Source: an uncultured Candidatus Poseidoniales archaeon
Lineage (GTDB): Archaea > Thermoplasmatota > Poseidoniia > Poseidoniales > Thalassarchaeaceae
Length of the DNA: 38,558 bases
Assembly (NCBI GenBank): GCA_902514485.1
Contig: CABXQY010000004.1
Span: 1 to 38,558 of the forward strand
Direction: 5' to 3'
Part shown: one piece after another, positions 15,177 through 23,097 of the stretch
Numbering within the stretch: position 1 is the stretch's first letter
Layout: the number at the start of each line of letters is the position of its first letter
Made by a program: the position numbers and the translations under genes
Notes under the pieces: model-generated
The model's database searches: none
What the model saw: the letters and a program-made list of their open reading frames with translations, nothing else
What the model was told of the DNA's origin: nothing

Positions 15177-16618
15177 AAGTCATCATTAATGACAGTCTCA
15201 TTATTAGATCCTGTGACACTGATAATTCCAACTGCACCCTTATGGAATGCCCTAGTCAAAGCATGATCAACTAGTACGTAATTCGCAGGTACATCAAACG
15301 TCACATCGACTACTACGGCTCCACCTGGATTCACCGAAACTGTCTGAACACTTTTCATTGGAGGAGTCACTAAATCTCCTAAATTGTATACATTATCAAA
15401 AATTTCACCTATCAGATGGAATGATGAAATTGTATTGGGGCCACCTACTCCAAAGTATATTCTCATTGTATCTCCAACTTCAGCATTTATTGTGTTTTCT
15501 CCTGTAAATGTTGCAAATTTACCGTTAAATACCACATAAGTCGGCCTTTCTTCAAATAAAGCATTATCATCAAATTCTTGGTGTCCTTCGGTTCCGGGCC
15601 TCCATTTAGTGTAGATATCTCCTTGCATCAAATAAAGTTCTACATCAACCTCTGGAAGAGCTACTTCGGGTTCGATTAAGATCATTCCATACATTCCCTT
15701 ACTGATATGTGTAGGGATATCTGGGGTGGCACAATGGTACACAAACAATCCAGGATGCATTGCTTGGAATGAAAATACAGATGTCGTGCCTGGTGCTGCT
15801 TCTGTAGCTGCGGCTCCTCCACCTTGCCCGGTTACTGAGTGAAAGTCAACATTGTGATGCATCATATTATCTTCTAAATTAGTAAAATGAACAAAAACAG
15901 TATCTCCAACTCTTGCTCGAAACATCGGGCCGGGAACTGTTCCGTTGTAAGTCCAGTAAGTGAATGTGGTTCCATCTTGGATTTCAGCTACTAGTTCAAC
16001 CGCTTCCATGTATATGTGTACATCTGCTGCTTCATCTCTTCCTGTGGGTTCTGGGACATCTAGCGGATCACGGGCGATATTGTCTGTATCGACTTCTAGG
16101 GCTGTCCCTATTTGCTCTGTAGGTCCAACACCATTACCAATCCCTGACCCGACGATGATTTTACCTTCCATGCCGCCTACTCGGTGACCTGATATGCTGC
16201 AATAATAGAAAAATGTGCCTTCATCTGTAGCAATAAATGATAATGTATCAACTGAATTTTCTGTTACTAATTGTTCAGTTGAAACATCATAGAATTCTAT
16301 AGTAATGTCGTGAAGATTCGCTTCACCCATAATTAGAGTTATACTAACTTTATCATTTAAATCTACATTTAAATCAGGATTATCAATACCGTCAATTTCT
16401 CCACCCGAACCAATATACTTCATGTTCTTTCCAACTAATGTGAAAGATACCTCAGATGCCTCTTCGTATATTACACACTGGTTGGTTGCGGTGTCAAGAG
16501 TGGTTCCTGCACCACAAAATATGTCATTTCCGGCACACCCACTCAAAGCAGTTGTACCAATCAATAACAAAGTCATAGCTAAAGCTTTCATTCTCTTTCT
16601 TTTATTTATATTCAACAT
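15173..16618 (-). CDS. nirK: copper nitrite reductase NirK with N-terminal cupredoxin domain (lipoprotein)
   Basis: A 481-residue protein. Lipoprotein signal with lipobox at Cys28; a first cupredoxin domain (about 55-157) with likely type 1 copper ligands His103, Cys140, His145, Met150; then the two-domain NirK core (about 200-470). In the core, HHNVDFH supplies type 1 His255, active-site Asp258 and type 2 His260; YHC gives His295 and Cys296; His304 and Met309 complete type 1; His401 (SSFHLIG) is the catalytic histidine and His452 (VDHALTRAFHKGA) the last type 2 ligand. All key residues are present. It should reduce nitrite to NO at the outer membrane face, with the extra cupredoxin as a built-in electron donor. 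A second possible start is Met10. Confidence 0.93.
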   Translation of the reverse strand: MLNINKRKRMKALAMTLLLIGTTALSGCAGNDIFCGAGTTLDTATNQCVIYEEASEVSFTLVGKNMKYIGSGGEIDGIDNPDLNVDLNDKVSITLIMGEANLHDITIEFYDVSTEQLVTENSVDTLSFIATDEGTFFYYCSISGHRVGGMEGKIIVGSGIGNGVGPTEQIGTALEVDTDNIARDPLDVPEPTGRDEAADVHIYMEAVELVAEIQDGTTFTYWTYNGTVPGPMFRARVGDTVFVHFTNLEDNMMHHNVDFHSVTGQGGGAAATEAAPGTTSVFSFQAMHPGLFVYHCATPDIPTHISKGMYGMILIEPEVALPEVDVELYLMQGDIYTKWRPGTEGHQEFDDNALFEERPTYVVFNGKFATFTGENTINAEVGDTMRIYFGVGGPNTISSFHLIGEIFDNVYNLGDLVTPPMKSVQTVSVNPGGAVVVDVTFDVPANYVLVDHALTRAFHKGAVGIISVTGSNNETVINDDL

Positions 16619-16669
16619 TTAGGTTATTCCCCTGATTCGAGGCTGAGGGGATTAGAACAATAACTGACT

Positions 16670-16683
16670 CCCGAACATGGAAG
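16670..16683. promoter_or_regulatory. possible operator half-site upstream of nirK
   Basis: CCCGAACATGGAAGG keeps the left half (CCGAACATG) of the palindrome seen ahead of RIC and cox, but the right half is degenerate. It is about 52 bp upstream of the nirK ATG used here. On its own it would not be called. Confidence 0.25.
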
Positions 16684-16695
16684 GATTTGAAAGAA

Positions 16696-17826
16696 TCAAT
16701 CCCGATATTGTATCCATTCTTGCTGCATGTATACATTCACTAGTTTATCTTCATCTTCTAAAGTTGGGATGGTTGAATTGATATATTCTTTCCACTCTTT
16801 AGAGTCTCCTTCAAAGGCCTTTCCTTCTGTAGTAAATCTCTTACCTGCATATTTTCCTATTTTTCGATTAAATTTGTTTGAAGGAATTATTATTTCATCT
16901 TGATCTGCTGCCCTAAATTTTGAAATGCTTCTCATTTGATTTTTTATCTCTTCAAAGTATAAATTTCTACTATATTCATTGAGATGGTTTCTGTCTGCTT
17001 CTCCCTCGGAATTGCGCTCATCAAAACGACCCTTGATTCCATAGACATAAGCCCAATGTGCACTAGAAGAATCGTCCGTACCAAAAAGGTCTAATGCAGT
17101 ACTGACCCATTTATTGATATATTTCTGTAAAATACGGCATGGAATTATTCCTTGTTTTACAATTCTGCGTAATCCGTTAGCTCCGGTTCCTAAATGAAAG
17201 GATTCTTCTTTCAACATAGGTCCCATGGATGCAGCTAGGGGTTGGAATGAAGATGTACTCAACATATTTAGTTGATATTTGCCATCTCTATCAATGAAAT
17301 TAGTATAACAAAAGAAGTCTAGCCAATGTTCAATTGGAGTATTAAATGTACCCAAAATACGTGTACCTTCGCTCGCATTTCTTTCCAAGAGTTTGGAGGC
17401 TTCTCGGACTCCCTGTGTGTCAAAATAGGTACATAAAATGTATGCCATTTGCCACCCATGCCTCTGTTCTTCACACATCACCCGAAGTGCGGATTTACGA
17501 TCATATTCTGTTGGTGCCGATTTTAATAAATGGCTTTGTTGCTCGACACTAGCGAATTCTGTATCTCCTTGAACAGTAATCATACTAATGATCGCATCTC
17601 GGATATTCTGCTGAGGAATTTGTGCCCTGCGTTTCCATTTAGGCATCTCTTTAAAATCCCCATATTCGATTAATTCCCCTGCAGAATCCCAATCAAATTT
17701 TATATCAAATTTGTAATCTCCAAGCCAAGAAGGATCAAATCCAATTCTCCGTTGCCAATCTTGGAAATCTTTAATCCAAACTTCAAAGCTAGGAAGGTAG
17801 TCATCAACTTTACTTTCTTTTACCAT
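16696..17826 (-). CDS. BoxB-like ferritin-fold diiron oxygenase
   Basis: A 376-residue protein of the PaaA/PaaC/BoxB family (phenylacetic-acid-catabolic fold). Diiron ligand motifs are visible: EFASVEQQSHL near 91-100, EEQRHGWQMAYIL at 119-131 and LKEESFHLGTG at 205-215. The stretch LLERNASEGTRILGTFN...FTDRDGK-like...LSTSSFQPLA closely follows BoxB, the oxygenase of benzoyl-CoA 2,3-epoxidase, although this protein is about 100 residues shorter than typical BoxB. No BoxA reductase or BoxC hydrolase gene is in the window, so substrate and electron donor are unknown. It lies between nirK and the HTH_10 regulator, with 19 bp to the latter, and is probably co-transcribed with it. Confidence 0.82.
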   Translation of the reverse strand: MVKESKVDDYLPSFEVWIKDFQDWQRRIGFDPSWLGDYKFDIKFDWDSAGELIEYGDFKEMPKWKRRAQIPQQNIRDAIISMITVQGDTEFASVEQQSHLLKSAPTEYDRKSALRVMCEEQRHGWQMAYILCTYFDTQGVREASKLLERNASEGTRILGTFNTPIEHWLDFFCYTNFIDRDGKYQLNMLSTSSFQPLAASMGPMLKEESFHLGTGANGLRRIVKQGIIPCRILQKYINKWVSTALDLFGTDDSSSAHWAYVYGIKGRFDERNSEGEADRNHLNEYSRNLYFEEIKNQMRSISKFRAADQDEIIIPSNKFNRKIGKYAGKRFTTEGKAFEGDSKEWKEYINSTIPTLEDEDKLVNVYMQQEWIQYRD

Positions 17827-17845
17827 ATTTTCACAACATTAAATA

Positions 17846-18532
17846 TTAATTTTTAGGCGATTGGCGCCTTACAGAATCTGCAAACTCTTCGATAATATGC
17901 CTTTCAATTAAATGTATTATTTCACATATAGTTGATTTGGAAATACCTGCTACCTTTGCTAAATCAGTAAGAGTGATTCGCCTAGGAGTCTCATAATATC
18001 CTTTTGAAACAGCCAAATCAAAGATTTCACGTTGACGAATTGTCAATAGTCGAGACTCATTTTCTTTGAACAGGGAGTGTACTCGATGAGGCATGTCTGA
18101 ATTTTTCAACGAGTTGACAAGATCTTTTACACGATTATGATCTGTGATAAATTCCCATTCTACCCAACCATCCCTTACCATAAATGGAGTTTGGGGAATA
18201 ACCTCGGCTTTCATTAGAGGTTTCAGAAACCCTCCACCTCTTCGAGCTATTTTTAGTGTCATTTCAACACTATTTTCTTTTTTATCGGTAACATTAACTT
18301 CATCGATGCTAGAATGAACATTTAGATATTCGAGAAACTCATCTATATTAGAAACTGAAGATTGACTTGATGCAACAACTGTACTCAATCCTTTTCCACT
18401 AGGTAAAGGCATGTGTTCGTCCACGCGAATTGTAACATCATGGCGTTCCCTAGTAATATCGCCCGCCCAGTGCCCATTTGGCAATCTTATCGATATTAGT
18501 AAATGTTGCATCTCAGTATTTTTATAATCCAT
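17846..18532 (-). CDS. HTH_10 (bacterioopsin-activator type) transcriptional regulator
   Basis: About 228 residues from ATG 18532 (MDYKNTEMQHLL). The C-terminal domain LLTIRQREIFDLAVSKGYYETPRRITLTDLAKVAGISKSTICEIIHLIERHIIEEF is a clear HTH_10 domain, an archaeal family named after Bat of haloarchaea. The N-terminal ~160 residues form a mixed alpha/beta sensor-like region with no recognised ligand site. It sits between the cox operon and the BoxB-like gene, ahead of nirK, so it is the obvious candidate to regulate these genes and to bind the CCGAACATGTTCGG palindrome; that link is inference. A long stem structure lies 46 bp before its start. Confidence 0.88.
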   Translation of the reverse strand: MDYKNTEMQHLLISIRLPNGHWAGDITRERHDVTIRVDEHMPLPSGKGLSTVVASSQSSVSNIDEFLEYLNVHSSIDEVNVTDKKENSVEMTLKIARRGGGFLKPLMKAEVIPQTPFMVRDGWVEWEFITDHNRVKDLVNSLKNSDMPHRVHSLFKENESRLLTIRQREIFDLAVSKGYYETPRRITLTDLAKVAGISKSTICEIIHLIERHIIEEFADSVRRQSPKN

Positions 18533-18577
18533 TATTACAATCTCCAATTAACATTACTTATGCGAATTAATGTAGGC

Positions 18578-18647
18578 GGAGGGTTTGAGAAAATAATAAT
18601 GATGACATTAAAACCCAACTGCGAATATCGTTCTCAAACGGTCCTCC
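18578..18647 (-). other. long inverted repeat between coxA and the HTH_10 regulator
   Basis: On the minus strand, GGAGG-ACC-GTTTGAGAA ... TTCTCAAAC-CCTCC forms a 14-bp stem interrupted by a 3-base bulge, enclosing 39 bases. It begins 28 bp after the coxA stop and ends 46 bp before the regulator ATG. It may be a transcript 3'-end/processing structure for the cox operon or a 5' leader element of the regulator; archaea do not normally use hairpin terminators. Confidence 0.45.
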
Positions 18648-18675
18648 AAAACTAGCAGAGAAGATGTAACCAATA

Positions 18676-20880
18676 TTACTCTTCCCGAACATGTTCGGTT
18701 TTAATATCTGATTTGGAAGATTTAGCAGGAGCCACGATAGGCAGTTCTGTCCAATTGCTGCGAGGGGGCGGAGATGTAGTGAGCCACTCAAAAGTATGCC
18801 CATTCCAAGGGTTATTTCCTGCTTTCTCGCCATTTTTCATACTTCGAACAAAGTTCCAGAAGAATATCATCTGACCTAAAAATACTATCAATGAGCCAAG
18901 CGTAGCCAGTAATTGTTGATCGGCCCAACCAGCCGATTCTTGATACACGTAAATCCTTCTTGGCATATCCCAAAGGCCGAATAATGGAATGAATGTCAAG
19001 TTAATCCCTACAAAAGTAAACCAAAAATGCCACCAGCCTAATTTTTCATCCAATAGCCGGCCGAATATTTTAGGATACCAATAGTAAATACCGCCCAAAG
19101 TCATTACAGCAACTGATCCTAAAGTATAATGGAAATGTGCGACTAAAAAGTAGGTTCCACGAAGTTGGATATCCATTGCTACACTGGAGAGATATACTCC
19201 TGTAATGCCTCCAACTAGGAAAATCCCTATCGCACCCATGACAAAAACAAGTGGAAGCTTCGTAAAGTCTGGCTTTGATTTGTAGAATGTTGCAATTAAA
19301 CTCAAATAAATTAATGCGAAAGGCACTGATATAAGTTCTGTACCTATTGACTCTATTTTTCTGAATGTAGGATCAATTCCTGTAATAAACATATGATGTG
19401 CCCAAACAAGTACGCTGAGTAATGAAGCGACCATAAGGGCATAAAGAATCGTATTACGACCATATAAATGCCTCCTAACAAATGTAGGAACTACTTCCAT
19501 TGCCATCCCAAGCCCAGGTAACAGAACAACATATACTTCAGGGTGTCCGAAAAACCAAAAGATATGCAGCCACCATGTTGTTCCATCTATACTAGGGTCG
19601 AAGAACATAGTAGAAAATACTCTATCTCCGACAAGCATCAGTACTGCAGATAATAATGCAGGGAAGACCGCTAACATCAGTATAACGGTAAACAACATAT
19701 TCCATGTATACATTGGCATATCCCACATTTTCATACTTGAAATGCGATGATTTCCTATCGTAACTAAGAAATTGATGGTCGAAACCGTAACTGATATGAT
19801 TAGTAATACTAAGCCTGCACCAGCGAGAGAGATACCGGACCCTGGGCTATATTCAATGCTAGTTAATGGAGAATAAAATGTCCAACCTGCGTCAGCAGCG
19901 CCATCAAAGAAGAAACCTGAAGCAGCGGTTAACCCACCGAGAACCAAGGTCCAGAATGAAAGTGCATTGAGACGAGGGAATGCCATATCTCTCGCACCTA
20001 TTTGCAGAGGTACTATGTAATTAGCAAAAGCAAATGACATTGGAGAAACAGCGAATAGTACCATTACTGCTCCATGCATTGTAACTGCTTGATTGAATAA
20101 ATCACCCGTCATAAAATCATTATCAGGAATGGCCAATTGTAATCTTACGAGTAAGGAAAGTAATAAACCAATTAGTGCAAAAAATATCGTAGCCCATAAG
20201 TAAAGAATTCCAATGTCTTTATGGTTTGTCGTCGTTAACCAATAAGTCAATTCTTTTTTTCCAAAATTTTCATCTCTGTATAATATCAGAATAATATATG
20301 CTAATATCGCAAATATCGAACCGACAATTATTATCCAAGCAGGTTCATCTATGTCGATGACTGAGCCCGAACCAGCATTTTGACCTTTTATTGAAAATAT
20401 CTCTTTGTTCCACATGTCTCCAGAAGAAGAGCCATCACCATTCACTGAGTTAACTAATAGAGTGAAGTCCGTAGAAACTTTATCTGATTCCGGTGCAACC
20501 CATTGTACTAACCATATTCTCTGATTATTTCCTTGATCTGTATGAGTTGCTGCGTTATCAATAATTTGGACGGTTTCTGCCAGAGATATTAGAGTACCTC
20601 GATCTGATTTTAAATTGAAACCTCCAAAGTTTTCTCCGCTTTCTTCGGGCCCTCCAGTAAAACTGATTGTGAAATTATATGACTCGGATGCTATGAATTC
20701 ATTTGGTATTCCTTCGATTGAAATAATTACTTCGTCACTAGCCACAGGACCATGGCAGTTACATCCTGAAGTAACTGCTGCTCCTGAAATACCGGATGGT
20801 AAAGCAGTTAGTTGAGGCGTTATTGCAATTAATAGGCCTATTACGAAAATTACAGCGACAATTTTTCTACTCTTTATCAT
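18676..20880 (-). CDS. coxA: cytochrome c oxidase subunit I with N-terminal Reeler-like CxCH domain
   Basis: A 734-residue protein. Residues 1-25 are a signal peptide; about 35-165 form a Reeler-like (choice-of-anchor V) domain with SGCNCHGPV at 39-46 and NSVNGDGSSSGDMWN near 145-158; a membrane helix at 181-200 joins it to a full COX1 core from about 210. The core has HGAVMVLF (heme a ligand), HPEVYVVLLPG (CuB His, Glu of the D-channel and the crosslinked Tyr), HHMF (CuB His pair) and VAHFHYTLG (heme a3 and heme a His), indicating a type A heme-copper oxidase. The fused N-terminal domain is unusual; its CxCH is one residue short of the heme c motif CxxCH. The start overlaps the coxB stop by 4 bp. 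Confidence 0.94.
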   Translation of the reverse strand: MIKSRKIVAVIFVIGLLIAITPQLTALPSGISGAAVTSGCNCHGPVASDEVIISIEGIPNEFIASESYNFTISFTGGPEESGENFGGFNLKSDRGTLISLAETVQIIDNAATHTDQGNNQRIWLVQWVAPESDKVSTDFTLLVNSVNGDGSSSGDMWNKEIFSIKGQNAGSGSVIDIDEPAWIIIVGSIFAILAYIILILYRDENFGKKELTYWLTTTNHKDIGILYLWATIFFALIGLLLSLLVRLQLAIPDNDFMTGDLFNQAVTMHGAVMVLFAVSPMSFAFANYIVPLQIGARDMAFPRLNALSFWTLVLGGLTAASGFFFDGAADAGWTFYSPLTSIEYSPGSGISLAGAGLVLLIISVTVSTINFLVTIGNHRISSMKMWDMPMYTWNMLFTVILMLAVFPALLSAVLMLVGDRVFSTMFFDPSIDGTTWWLHIFWFFGHPEVYVVLLPGLGMAMEVVPTFVRRHLYGRNTILYALMVASLLSVLVWAHHMFITGIDPTFRKIESIGTELISVPFALIYLSLIATFYKSKPDFTKLPLVFVMGAIGIFLVGGITGVYLSSVAMDIQLRGTYFLVAHFHYTLGSVAVMTLGGIYYWYPKIFGRLLDEKLGWWHFWFTFVGINLTFIPLFGLWDMPRRIYVYQESAGWADQQLLATLGSLIVFLGQMIFFWNFVRSMKNGEKAGNNPWNGHTFEWLTTSPPPRSNWTELPIVAPAKSSKSDIKTEHVREE
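18685..18698. promoter_or_regulatory. perfect 14-bp palindrome CCGAACATGTTCGG in the coxA 3' end
   Basis: The sequence is a perfect palindrome overlapping the last codons of coxA (encoding EHVRE). It is the best copy of the motif found upstream of the cox operon and RIC. It lies 152 bp before the HTH_10 regulator start, so it could control a promoter for the regulator. Confidence 0.45.
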
Positions 20881-21617
20881 AAGTTTTCCTCCGAATTATA
20901 CCAATTACTGAAATCTTCGAGAGACATTACTTCAACCTCACTCATCATTATTGCATGTTCATCGCCGCATAGCTCCGCGCAACGAATTGGAAAAATACCG
21001 ACATCATCCGCTAATATCCAACCATCATTTACTCGACCTGGGATGGCATCAATTTTTATTCGATGATCAGGAAGTGCAAAGGAGTGGAAAACATCACCAG
21101 ATGTGACCTCAAAGATAACCGACACATTTACAGGGATTTTCATCGATTCGCCTGTTGCGCTATTGATAGATGCCCCATTGGGATATTCGTAAATCCAATA
21201 ATATTGGTACCCTGTTACTTCAATTGTGAATGAATCATCGGTAGTTTCAGGATCTTCGAAGAAATTTATTGAATCAAAGGTTGATTCGGAGAGAATTAGT
21301 AAAAATAATGTGACAACGATTGTTATTGCTCCGGCTACTTTTTTATTATCCCTGATTACTGGCAATTCTCCTATCTCCATAGATTCTTCTAAATTATCCT
21401 CAGGAGAAGTTGTAAGAAGGTAAAGGAAGTAAAGATATACAGCGCCACCGATTATTGTTCCTAGTGTCCAATAGAGTGTGAATAAATCATCGTATTTATC
21501 TGCATGTGCACCGGTCCCACCAAGTCCTTGGAACCAATTAAAAATAGAGGCAAATGTTGTCATTAAGAGAATTATTGATATAATAATTAGTCTAAATTGA
21601 TGCTTTTCTACACTCAT
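20877..21617 (-). CDS. coxB: cytochrome c oxidase subunit II
   Basis: About 246 residues from ATG 21617 (MSVEKHQFRLII); the ORF track's longer start runs into coxC and is unlikely. Membrane helices lie near the N-terminus and at about 40-65 and 90-110. The extracellular cupredoxin domain carries the complete CuA site: the first histidine in DVFHSFALPDHRIKIDAIPGR and the loop FPIRCAELCGDEHAIMMSEV with both cysteines, the bridging glutamate, histidine and methionine. It accepts electrons from a soluble donor such as a cupredoxin and passes them to subunit I. The ATG overlaps the coxC stop by one base (TAATG), giving translational coupling. Confidence 0.95.
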   Translation of the reverse strand: MSVEKHQFRLIIISIILLMTTFASIFNWFQGLGGTGAHADKYDDLFTLYWTLGTIIGGAVYLYFLYLLTTSPEDNLEESMEIGELPVIRDNKKVAGAITIVVTLFLLILSESTFDSINFFEDPETTDDSFTIEVTGYQYYWIYEYPNGASINSATGESMKIPVNVSVIFEVTSGDVFHSFALPDHRIKIDAIPGRVNDGWILADDVGIFPIRCAELCGDEHAIMMSEVEVMSLEDFSNWYNSEENL

Positions 21618-22414
21618 TAAATTGCCTCCAAGTAAACAATGAAAAACAAAAGTATCCATACCGCATCAACAAAATGCCAATACATTGTAATCGCACGAAA
21701 ACTATCATACCTAGGCCTGTCGTAAAATCCTTTTTTCATAAGTAAAAATACTACACTGAACATTATTATTCCAATCATTACGTGCAAACCATGTAAACCA
21801 GTAAGAGAAAAAAATGCAGTACCATAAGGATGATCTGACCAAATAAATCCTGCGTTATAGTATTCATACATTTGAATTAATAAGAATGATAACCCTAAAC
21901 ATATAGTGGCTAATAGTAACCTCTTAGACATATCATAATCTTCTTCTAAGTGTTTTTCAAGAGATTTATGTGCTGTAAATCCAGATAACAATAGAATCAC
22001 TGTATTAATTGAGACTAATGTCAAATCGTGTTCAACCTCAGGAGGTGGCCAAGATCCACCTACTGCTTCTGACCAGCTGACTGTATGCCAACGTGTCCAG
22101 AACCAATATGCGAAAAAACTCGCAAATATTATTGCTTCAGTAATAATAATCCACAACATAGCCCAAGAAGAATCGTTCCAGGACTCGAAATCATTCTCCT
22201 CTTCCCTATAATTCCAGAGAATCGTTTCTTCATACGTCCATCTATAAATTGCATAAATTAACACGGGCAACCCAATAATTACTAATGGCCAAACTAGTAA
22301 ACCACCTAAACAGAGAGTGATTGCTAATGAAAGAATAATTGGGGCGCTACTATTATGAATCTCTCCTTTACTATTGATATGATCTTCTATCTTCTCAACT
22401 TCCAATCTTTCCAC
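21617..22414 (-). CDS. coxC: cytochrome c oxidase subunit III
   Basis: A 265-residue membrane protein with about seven hydrophobic segments and COX3 hallmarks: WAMLWIIITEAIIFASFFAYWFWTRWH with the conserved glutamate, ALFSLTG-like TAFFSLTGLHGLHVMIGI with the histidine pair, and YWHFVDAVWILLFFIVYL at the C-terminus. Translation starts at a GTG (22412-22414). It is the first gene of the coxC-coxB-coxA operon. A TATA-like GTGTATATTC lies about 20-28 bp upstream and a CGAACATATTCGG palindrome about 40 bp upstream. Subunit III stabilises the oxidase core. Confidence 0.94.
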   Translation of the reverse strand: MERLEVEKIEDHINSKGEIHNSSAPIILSLAITLCLGGLLVWPLVIIGLPVLIYAIYRWTYEETILWNYREEENDFESWNDSSWAMLWIIITEAIIFASFFAYWFWTRWHTVSWSEAVGGSWPPPEVEHDLTLVSINTVILLLSGFTAHKSLEKHLEEDYDMSKRLLLATICLGLSFLLIQMYEYYNAGFIWSDHPYGTAFFSLTGLHGLHVMIGIIMFSVVFLLMKKGFYDRPRYDSFRAITMYWHFVDAVWILLFFIVYLEAI

Positions 22415-22429
22415 CTGAGTAAATGGGTT

Positions 22430-22440
22430 TGAATATACAC
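22430..22440 (-). promoter_or_regulatory. putative TATA element of the cox operon
   Basis: On the minus strand this reads GTGTATATTCA, placed 16-26 bp before the coxC GTG, a distance expected for a leaderless or nearly leaderless archaeal transcript. Weak evidence on its own, but supported by the palindrome directly upstream. Confidence 0.35.
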
Positions 22441-22454
22441 AATTAATTGAAGCA

Positions 22455-22467
22455 CGAACATATTCGG
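22455..22467. promoter_or_regulatory. candidate operator palindrome between cox operon and divergent gene
   Basis: CGAACATATTCGG lies 40 bp upstream of the coxC start and 39 bp upstream of the divergent gene's ATG at 22507. It differs from CCGAACATGTTCGG at one internal base and one edge base, and could serve both promoters. Confidence 0.5.
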
Positions 22468-22506
22468 TGTCAAATGCATTACCTTAAACTAAGCCCCCGA
22501 ATATGT

Positions 22507-23097
22507 ATGCGTTGGCTTGATTTTCGGATTATTGTCCCTTTGGCATCTATATCTCTGGCTCTACTGCTGGCGATATCGCCACTCTTTCTACTTGGTGAAG
22601 CCGATAAACAAATAGATATTACTTCTAGGGATTTGACTGAAGAGCAGATTTTTGAACTTCAAGAACTTGAACTTGCTCGTAACGAAGCAGAGGCTAGGAT
22701 GGGGTTTACAACTATTACTGGGGCTTTTTTATTCGAAGGAGAGTTATATGTCGCCGGTACTTGGGAATCTAAAGGAGTGAAGTTCGGAAGTAAACAAAAT
22801 TATGGAGTAAGAGATTGTTTTGTTGGCAAGATTTCTTTGAATGGAACATTTACTATTATCGAGGTCTTTGGATCGATGGGGAGGGATTCTATTATTGATT
22901 TTGAGCCTATAGATGGGGGATTTCTTGTGAGAGGCTTCTTTCATGGAGACGGGGAATTTAATGAAATGAAAATAGTTTCAGAAAAAGATGAAACTGTATA
23001 TGAAGCTCATTGGCGTGATGGGGAGTGGGATGGCGTATGGGAAATTGAAGAGGAACAATTACAACGAAAATCGAAAAAGATTTGGTGTGGATTTTAA
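22507..23097 (+). CDS. membrane-anchored or secreted protein with a single SBBP-like beta-propeller repeat
   Basis: About 196 residues from ATG 22507 (MRWLDFRIIVP); the track's TTG start lies in the shared promoter. The N-terminus has one hydrophobic segment (IIVPLASISLALLLAISPLFLL), a signal anchor or signal peptide. The body contains GAFLFEGELYVAGTWES...DCFVGKISLNGTFTIIEVFGS...DSIIDFEPIDGGFLVRGFF, the pattern of one SBBP/delta-60-type propeller blade pair (G.DaFVaKLd.dG). One repeat cannot close a propeller, so it may oligomerise or be a degenerate copy. It is divergent from the cox operon. Its stop overlaps that of the next minus-strand gene by 3-4 bp. Confidence 0.65.
   Translation: MRWLDFRIIVPLASISLALLLAISPLFLLGEADKQIDITSRDLTEEQIFELQELELARNEAEARMGFTTITGAFLFEGELYVAGTWESKGVKFGSKQNYGVRDCFVGKISLNGTFTIIEVFGSMGRDSIIDFEPIDGGFLVRGFFHGDGEFNEMKIVSEKDETVYEAHWRDGEWDGVWEIEEEQLQRKSKKIWCGF

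Noticed and set aside
18567-18833. 88-codon minus-strand ORF at the end of coxA
   Set aside because: It lies in another frame of coxA and crosses the stem region; no protein features.
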